Of a DNA stretch of 64,000 bases, positions 59,242 through 64,000 are shown in pieces. This DNA is from a virus: positions 62,001-126,000 of IMG/VR virus record IMGVR_UViG_3300033145_000192, one strand, 5' to 3'. The first letter of the stretch is position 1; every line of letters begins with the position of its first letter. The position numbers were made by a program, and so were the translations under genes. The notes beneath the pieces were generated by a model. That model made no database searches, was not told the DNA's origin, and saw only the letters and a list, made by a program, of their open reading frames with translations.

Positions 59242-59541
59242 TTATTCTGGTGGCGGGATAATCTTGAAATCAATGTGATAGTTCAAGAACTCAATGTTGT
59301 ATTGATTATCCAACTCAGATTCCATGTTCCGAATTTGGTCGTTACCAATATTCAATATCTTAGACCTCAGCTTCCTGAAGGTCTCCTCTTCCAGTGCTCC
59401 GTCTGCCCTCTCTTTATCAAGGGCATCTAGAACTCCTACATAAATACGTTTCATCTTGTGACGGACGCTAGCCTTCAACTTCTTCTTGGACTTGTCAGAC
59501 CAATTGTCTGTTTTTTTCTCGATGTGTTTACCAAGCCTCAT
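59242..59541 (-). CDS. Hypothetical tail-region protein (99 aa)
   Basis: A 99-residue, Lys-rich, mainly helical protein without recognisable motifs. It lies between the two related putative chaperones, coupled by a 1-base overlap to the upstream gene and 11 bases from the downstream start. It is probably a small assembly factor, which is inferred from location only. Confidence 0.7.
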   Translation of the reverse strand: MRLGKHIEKKTDNWSDKSKKKLKASVRHKMKRIYVGVLDALDKERADGALEEETFRKLRSKILNIGNDQIRNMESELDNQYNIEFLNYHIDFKIIPPPE

Positions 59542-60740
59542 CAGATTGTCCCTCCTGGGAACTGCTTGAAGGCGTTCCGACCACCTTGTCGCCCGCCTCG
59601 TCGTTGTCCACCACGGCTCTTCTTATCCAAAACAGCATCGGTAGAACCGATTATTCTTCGCGCACCACGATTGTTTCGTGAACGCAAGTCCTTTTCGTTC
59701 AATACCTTCTTATCTCGGATATGACCAAGCTCCTTCATTTTGAACTTACGAGTATTAGGTGAGTTTAACTCATCAACAACGGCTGTGTCTGGTGCGTTAG
59801 GGTTGATGTCCGGGTTGGTTACGATGAACACTTCACCGTGTCGTGCTACCTCTTGCGATACCTTAACGCCACGTCCGACATCTTCTCTAGTTCCAGAAGT
59901 CCTAGACTTTCTCTTCTTGCGTTGCTTATCTTGCACCTCGAACCAAGCATCCAATTTAGCATCATTTTCAATCACCTCCTCTGGTGGAGGCTCTGGAGAT
60001 TCGTATACAGAGTCATATACCTGACTCCAGTATAGTAGATTTTGTTGGTCATTGTCCAACTCAATAATCGGTTTTCCAAACAAACTATCTATGTTGCTCT
60101 TTGCACCATTCCACCTAAAGCGCCAGTGGGAACTTCTAGCAACCTCTCTTGTTTCACTAATAGGAACAGTGGTATCTTCGGCTAACGCAATTATCAACCC
60201 ACCAATTAGAGTTATATCGGTTTCGTTTAGGAAATCGTCCCACGTTTCCCATAACCTCTTGTCGTTCTCATCATACGATAAGCAGTAGGCTAGTGCAAGA
60301 CTTCTGACTTCTTCTGCATATACTTCTGCCGAAGCGGCAAACATCGACCGCTTCTTTTGTTCTAGTTCTTTTAGTGCGCGGCCTTGGGCTTCAATAACCT
60401 TGGCAGTTCTCTTGAAAACTCTTGAATTCTTCTTCGCACCTGTGATTTCTTCCCCAAGCTCCTTGATGCGCTTTTTGGACCGCTTAATGGCATCGTCCTC
60501 ATGTGGACCCCATAGCTCTCGCTCATTTAGAATTCGCTTAAGCTCAAAGCGACCCAAAACACCAGTAGACATAGCTTCCTTGAGCGCCTTATCATAAATG
60601 AAAGACACAAAGCCTTTTTGTCTACTATTTGGGGATTTGAGTATGACAATCTTTTTCTTGCCATATTCATTTTCGATGTAATTATACCTGGAGCCCCACG
60701 TAATCCTAGCAATCCTATCCTCAATCTCCTCTGGAGACAC
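59541..60740 (-). CDS. Putative tail assembly protein, paralogue of 58451-59230
   Basis: A 399-residue protein. The first 110 residues resemble the 259-residue neighbour (shared helix VLGRFELKRILNERELW). A middle region with acidic and aromatic residues (LETWDDFLNETDITLIGG) is followed by a Lys/Arg/Gly-rich basic tail that ends RRGGRQGGRNAFKQFPGG. I cannot assign an activity. The start is a GTG at 60740 with AAGGGGG upstream. It lies between the tail-tube gene and the tape-measure gene, where chaperones are found in most siphoviruses. Confidence 0.65.
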   Translation of the reverse strand: MSPEEIEDRIARITWGSRYNYIENEYGKKKIVILKSPNSRQKGFVSFIYDKALKEAMSTGVLGRFELKRILNERELWGPHEDDAIKRSKKRIKELGEEITGAKKNSRVFKRTAKVIEAQGRALKELEQKKRSMFAASAEVYAEEVRSLALAYCLSYDENDKRLWETWDDFLNETDITLIGGLIIALAEDTTVPISETREVARSSHWRFRWNGAKSNIDSLFGKPIIELDNDQQNLLYWSQVYDSVYESPEPPPEEVIENDAKLDAWFEVQDKQRKKRKSRTSGTREDVGRGVKVSQEVARHGEVFIVTNPDINPNAPDTAVVDELNSPNTRKFKMKELGHIRDKKVLNEKDLRSRNNRGARRIIGSTDAVLDKKSRGGQRRGGRQGGRNAFKQFPGGTI

Positions 60741-60757
60741 ACCACCCCCTTATAGGG

Positions 60758-60781
60758 TAAAGGGGCGAGCAAGCCCGCCCC
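60758..60781 (-). terminator. GC-rich hairpin terminator after the tail-tube gene
   Basis: On the minus strand GGGGCGGGC and GCTCGCCCC form a 6-9 base-pair GC stem with a short loop followed by TTT. It is in the 62-base gap after the 385-residue structural gene. With a candidate promoter upstream of that gene it would give a short, abundant message. Confidence 0.6.
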
Positions 60782-60802
60782 AGACCTTTCCTTAACCAGA
60801 CC

Positions 60803-61960
60803 TTATAGGAACACCTCGTGCGAGATTGTCAAATCGTTGAAGGTGCTGTAGTTGTAAGTCACGCTCATGTTGTCGCCACCAGCTTCTCCACCCGTTAGGT
60901 CGATAGACTGCAAACGACTCTTGTTTCCAAGGTTAATCCTCAAACCCTCGCAGAGCTTGATGATGATTTCCTGGTCAGCAGTGTTCTCGGCTACAACGCA
61001 GTTCACTGCCTCGTAGGAGATAGCATCGACCAAGTCACCCTGGGAAGTAATTGCCTCAATGGCGCACGTTACCTCAACTGGATAGGAAACATACTTGAAG
61101 AACGGACGCTTGGAGCCAAGCTCAAAGATGTCCTCACGTCCAAGGTCACAGGAAATTGTGATGCCCTGAATGTGCTCGCTGATGTTTGTCAATGTTCCGG
61201 ACGCACTGACGCCAGGAATATCGGTTGGTAGGCGAGATACAACTAGGTCGAAGCCTTCGCGTCTTTCGACACCAGAACCGATTGTCGTAGCGGACTCACC
61301 ACCACTCGTTGTGAATGGAGTAATTCCACCAGGATTAGGAGCCAAGATACCACTTGGGTAACCTAGCTGCGTCTGCGTGCTTCCACCATCTCCAACACCG
61401 CTACCTCTTAGTAGGTTAGTTGGAAGTGGGTCTCCACCCTCAAAGTTGGACCAAATCTTGTCATTACCAACTAGGGTGACAGACTCGGTGAAGTTTCCGT
61501 CAACTGGGAACGAGTAGTTGATGGAGCTTAGATACATACCGGAACCGTATGCCATAGATAGTGGCGTTCCAATTGCGCTCGTCTGAGTATCCGCATAGAT
61601 AGGAACGGCAATGTCTGCTCTATAGCTGGCAGTTCTCCCGATAAGAGTCGAAGTTCCACGAGGACCAGTAGTCATGAACCATAGAGGCTTAGTTCCATCA
61701 AGAACCTTCTCAATGGTGAACTCAATCTCTGGCTCAAGCTCTACATACTCGTATAGCTGGATTTGACCAAGCTGGAATACTTGTTCGAAGTTGAATGTCG
61801 TTGTCATTCCAACGGACTGAACGCCGCGTGGGATATCCCAGCGGCCAGAAGGAGCAACGTCAACTCCTGCGATAAGTGGAACTACTTCGTTTGTGGGTGT
61901 AGTCCCATTTTCCTTAATTGCTACACTGTGAATAGCGTAGAATACTCTATTGTTAGGCAT
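60803..61960 (-). CDS. Probable major tail-tube protein
   Basis: A 385-residue beta-rich protein. It contains immunoglobulin-like strands (EIEFTIEKVLDGTKPLW, YLSSINYSFPVDGNFTESVTL) and a C-terminal region with GLRINLGNKSRLQSIDLTGGEAGGDNMSV-type strands (in outline), consistent with the tail-tube or virion neck families. The location, two genes ahead of the chaperones and tape-measure, favours tail tube. It is bracketed by a TATAAT promoter-like site and a GC-rich terminator, which suits a highly expressed protein. A capsid-decoration role cannot be excluded. ATG at 61960 follows GGAGGGAGTAGAAA. Confidence 0.7.
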   Translation of the reverse strand: MPNNRVFYAIHSVAIKENGTTPTNEVVPLIAGVDVAPSGRWDIPRGVQSVGMTTTFNFEQVFQLGQIQLYEYVELEPEIEFTIEKVLDGTKPLWFMTTGPRGTSTLIGRTASYRADIAVPIYADTQTSAIGTPLSMAYGSGMYLSSINYSFPVDGNFTESVTLVGNDKIWSNFEGGDPLPTNLLRGSGVGDGGSTQTQLGYPSGILAPNPGGITPFTTSGGESATTIGSGVERREGFDLVVSRLPTDIPGVSASGTLTNISEHIQGITISCDLGREDIFELGSKRPFFKYVSYPVEVTCAIEAITSQGDLVDAISYEAVNCVVAENTADQEIIIKLCEGLRINLGNKSRLQSIDLTGGEAGGDNMSVTYNYSTFNDLTISHEVFL

Positions 61961-62013
61961 TTTCTACTCCCTCCGAATTAGGACTGCTGATGTCTAAAAC
62001 CACTGGCTACTTG

Positions 62014-62019
62014 ATTATA
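62014..62019 (-). promoter_or_regulatory. Candidate -10 box upstream of the tail-tube gene
   Basis: A perfect TATAAT on the minus strand lies in the 69-base gap before the ATG at 61960. The corresponding -35 position (about 62036-62041) reads only poorly like TTGACA, so this is a candidate promoter, not a secure one. It would suit separate strong expression of the 385-residue protein. Confidence 0.4.
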
Positions 62020-62029
62020 CACCAAACAC

Positions 62030-62950
62030 CTAAAAGTTCGGATATACTCTAGCATTAAAATTGACTCTGGTGCGCTCTATCTCAAACAAAGGCATATCCT
62101 TCGTCGGACCAGTTTGGTCTAGATAGATTCGTCTCCAAAAATATTGGCCATTCACATCAGCCAAGGTTGAGTAAGTTGTGAAATTTGGATTGCGTTCCCC
62201 TCTACTTAAGAGTGGATATTGAGCCGTATTGAAGTCGATTCCAACGAGCACTTGTCTTTGTTCATCCGCAAGGATATCCTCAATCATATCCCTTTGGAAA
62301 TCATCGTGTGCCCATACATGGAATACACCAAAATAATCGGCAACTAGTGACCTCCAACCGAGTTCGTATCCAAACGACGTTCTGGTCAATATATCAATGA
62401 ATACGGCAGGAAGCGTCCTTGTATCTGATGTAGGATAACTCTCTACACCAGTTTGGGCCGGGTTATCTTTCATCGAAGTCTCTATTTGCAATGGCATGTT
62501 TTCATTATTGAATGCATTGGCGAAATCAACAGTGACTTCTTTGAATGAGTAGTTTGCTTGAACAACTGGGCTGCCCGTTAGTGGACTATCGAAAATCACT
62601 CTTCCATTTGGAAAATCAATTATGTGCGCGTATGTCCCAGTTGTCTGTGTCGTCTGATAAAACGTCCCGTCTACTATAACACCAGAAGAGACAACCGGAG
62701 GCGAGATAATTCCGGATTCGATAGGAATGATACCGCTCTCATAGACCCAGCCTTTGTATGGACTTTGGAACACAGTTCCGTCAACAGGAAATGTGGGGTC
62801 TTGGGATGGCATCAAACGACTTATGTCATTTCCATACACATCCGTAGTTCCAGATGCAATAGTGGTGAAGAGTCCATGTCTGAGGAATAGGTCATTTAGC
62901 CACAACTCAAGGTTTGACTTTAGCAATGCTTTCTTGCCCATTGTAGCCAT
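62030..62950 (-). CDS. Virion structural protein (tail completion region)
   Basis: A 306-residue protein with mixed alpha/beta content and no motif that I can assign. It lies between the HK97-gp10-like gene and the tail-tube gene, the usual place of the tail terminator or completion protein. HVWAHDDFQRDMIEDIL and YELGWRSLVADYFGVF suggest a globular domain. ATG at 62950 is coupled to the upstream stop (TAATG). Confidence 0.68.
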   Translation of the reverse strand: MATMGKKALLKSNLELWLNDLFLRHGLFTTIASGTTDVYGNDISRLMPSQDPTFPVDGTVFQSPYKGWVYESGIIPIESGIISPPVVSSGVIVDGTFYQTTQTTGTYAHIIDFPNGRVIFDSPLTGSPVVQANYSFKEVTVDFANAFNNENMPLQIETSMKDNPAQTGVESYPTSDTRTLPAVFIDILTRTSFGYELGWRSLVADYFGVFHVWAHDDFQRDMIEDILADEQRQVLVGIDFNTAQYPLLSRGERNPNFTTYSTLADVNGQYFWRRIYLDQTGPTKDMPLFEIERTRVNFNARVYPNF

Positions 62951-63612
62951 TATGCACCCCTCCTAGGTATAATCTTGGCACCGCGAGACTTAATTGCTCT
63001 AACGGCGTCAGCACGAACCTCGTCCATTGTGTCTAGTAGCCTCATCACCTTCGGTAGAAATACCCATAGACCGCCTCGAATCATTATGCCAGCACCAGTT
63101 CTCGACGTTTTTGGAATCGGCTGATGTGCGCTGAACCTTGCACCAACAACAGTCTGACCATCAATGAACCACTCCATCCATGGGATATTGGTGAAGATTG
63201 TATTTGATACTTCGATATTGCATTCTGGTGCATCAAACCATCTATCAGTATTTAGCTTTATCGAAACAGTTCCATTTCCTCCTATACCAGCAACAACTTT
63301 TATCGTCATGACTGTTGTAGGATGTTTTGGAGATAGCAATTTCCATGCAGCTTGGGTCTTGTCACGCCTAATCGCGCCCCCCATTCCGATACCCAACTGT
63401 GCAGCCTCATCGTCTGTTGGAATGAATCTCTCCTTATTTCTGGTTATAGTTCGGTCAACAGAATCTTCTACATATGGCTGTAGGTTTGCGAAGTTGTTCT
63501 TGAATTTTCTACGAACGAGTTGCCCAAAAAGACTCTTGGCCTTTTCTACTGTTCCTCGCACGATTTTGAATTCAATAAGTCTTTCAGCCACTACTTGTCC
63601 ATCTTTCTCCAT
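62950..63612 (-). CDS. HK97-gp10-like head-tail connector protein
   Basis: A 220-residue protein. FGQLVRRKFKNNFANLQPYVEDSVDR near the N-terminus (quoted in outline) and the later basic segment suggest the HK97 gp10/neck protein fold, which joins head and tail. The ATG at 63612 (MEKDGQVVAERLIEF) is preferred to a start at 63708 because the longer frame overlaps the neighbouring gene by over 100 bases. The family call is tentative. Confidence 0.6.
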   Translation of the reverse strand: MEKDGQVVAERLIEFKIVRGTVEKAKSLFGQLVRRKFKNNFANLQPYVEDSVDRTITRNKERFIPTDDEAAQLGIGMGGAIRRDKTQAAWKLLSPKHPTTVMTIKVVAGIGGNGTVSIKLNTDRWFDAPECNIEVSNTIFTNIPWMEWFIDGQTVVGARFSAHQPIPKTSRTGAGIMIRGGLWVFLPKVMRLLDTMDEVRADAVRAIKSRGAKIIPRRGA

Positions 63613-64000
63613 GTAGCTTGAACATAATAGACGGTTCCACCAAATGCACGCTTCTCTAGGTCTCCAATTAGCTTGTAGTTCTCTCCATCTATAGTTGCTC
63701 CAATGCACTTCTGCAAATGCACATATGACGCAATAACCGTCTTTGTAATCAAGACGCGCTGAGATATTCTTCCTGCTGGAGTATCCTGTCCACCACTATC
63801 GGCACTCTCTAGCTTCATCTCTTCATGGCGGATATTTGCAGTATATGAGGTTTGCCTTTGCTCTAGCATGAACCCCTCGCCCTTACAGGCTCCACAAATA
63901 CCACCAGTGGCGCTCATGTGTTTCTTATAGGTCGAGTTGTATCTACACGAACCTACACATGCAGACTTTAGTGGCGGAAGGTGAAGCGTAATCGCTCTTC
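63591..64000 (-). CDS. Neck-region protein with zinc-binding cysteines, 5' end beyond the window
   Basis: The frame of this 108-residue reading (ATG at 63917) stays open to the window edge, and upstream codons encode PPLKSACVGSCRYNSTYK before the methionine. With CGACKGEG downstream of it, this makes a CVGSC...CGAC four-cysteine site, so the true gene almost certainly starts outside the window. The C-terminal 60 residues (IGATIDGENYKLIGDLEKR) look like a beta-rich neck protein. I cannot assign a family. It lies immediately ahead of the HK97-gp10-like gene, overlapping it by 22 bases. Confidence 0.62.
   Translation of the reverse strand, partial: RAITLHLPPLKSACVGSCRYNSTYKKHMSATGGICGACKGEGFMLEQRQTSYTANIRHEEMKLESADSGGQDTPAGRISQRVLITKTVIASYVHLQKCIGATIDGENYKLIGDLEKRAFGGTVYYVQATWRKMDK

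Noticed and set aside
1-64000. tRNA genes, insertion sequences, integrase, attachment sites
   Set aside because: All gaps are under about 100 bases and none holds a cloverleaf, inverted-repeat ends or a recombinase frame.

Overview
The window is a 64-kb piece of a large, strictly lytic-looking tailed bacteriophage genome. Every gene I can support lies on the minus strand, so transcription runs from high to low coordinates. Genes are packed with 1-8 base start/stop overlaps (ATGA, TAATG) and bacterial GGAG-type ribosome binding sites, and no gap exceeds about 100 bases. No integrase, repressor, tRNA, insertion sequence or CRISPR array is visible. The host cannot be told from the sequence.

In order of transcription there are three blocks. 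(1) 64000-40254, the virion tail block: a neck protein running off the edge, an HK97-gp10-like connector protein, a structural protein, a probable tail-tube protein bracketed by a promoter and a terminator, two related putative tail chaperones, a tape-measure protein split over two reading frames (56611-58368 and 50987-56527), then tail-tip or fibre proteins, one with a sialidase-like N-terminus, a discoidin-like domain and about twenty short solenoid-type repeats. No contractile sheath is recognised, so a siphovirus-like tail is most likely. (2) 40246-26198, the replication and nucleotide block, led by a near-consensus sigma70-type promoter at 40218-40246: MazG, RecA, a PD-(D/E)XK nuclease, DnaB helicase, Toprim primase, a nucleotidase, a dATP/dGTP diphosphohydrolase-like protein, ThyX, an AddB/Cas4-type iron-sulfur nuclease, a DnaE polymerase split into two genes with dut, a possible nuclease, a zinc ribbon and tdk between the halves, and SSB. 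(3) 26140-1, a 26-kb carbohydrate block that starts with a truncated sigma-like protein just past a UUCG-capped hairpin.

The carbohydrate block resembles a bacterial capsule or O-antigen locus but has no flippase or polymerase. It holds about ten glycosyltransferase-like proteins, UDP-sugar enzymes (WecB-like epimerase, RmlD-like and RmlC-like proteins, two epimerase/dehydratases, a short UDP-sugar dehydrogenase, a nucleotidyltransferase), five methyltransferases, a DUF2061-APS-kinase fusion and four sulfotransferase-like proteins, a eukaryote-type glutamine synthetase (GSII), a GDPD-like hydrolase and a membrane-anchored serine protease. Together they read as a phage-borne pathway that builds, methylates and probably sulfates a glycan, with PAPS made from host APS by the phage kinase. 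The target (virion proteins or the host surface) is not shown by the sequence.

The observations most worth follow-up are the apparent phage sulfation system, the phage glutamine synthetase, the split DnaE with an intact PHP metal site, and the frame change in the tape-measure gene.
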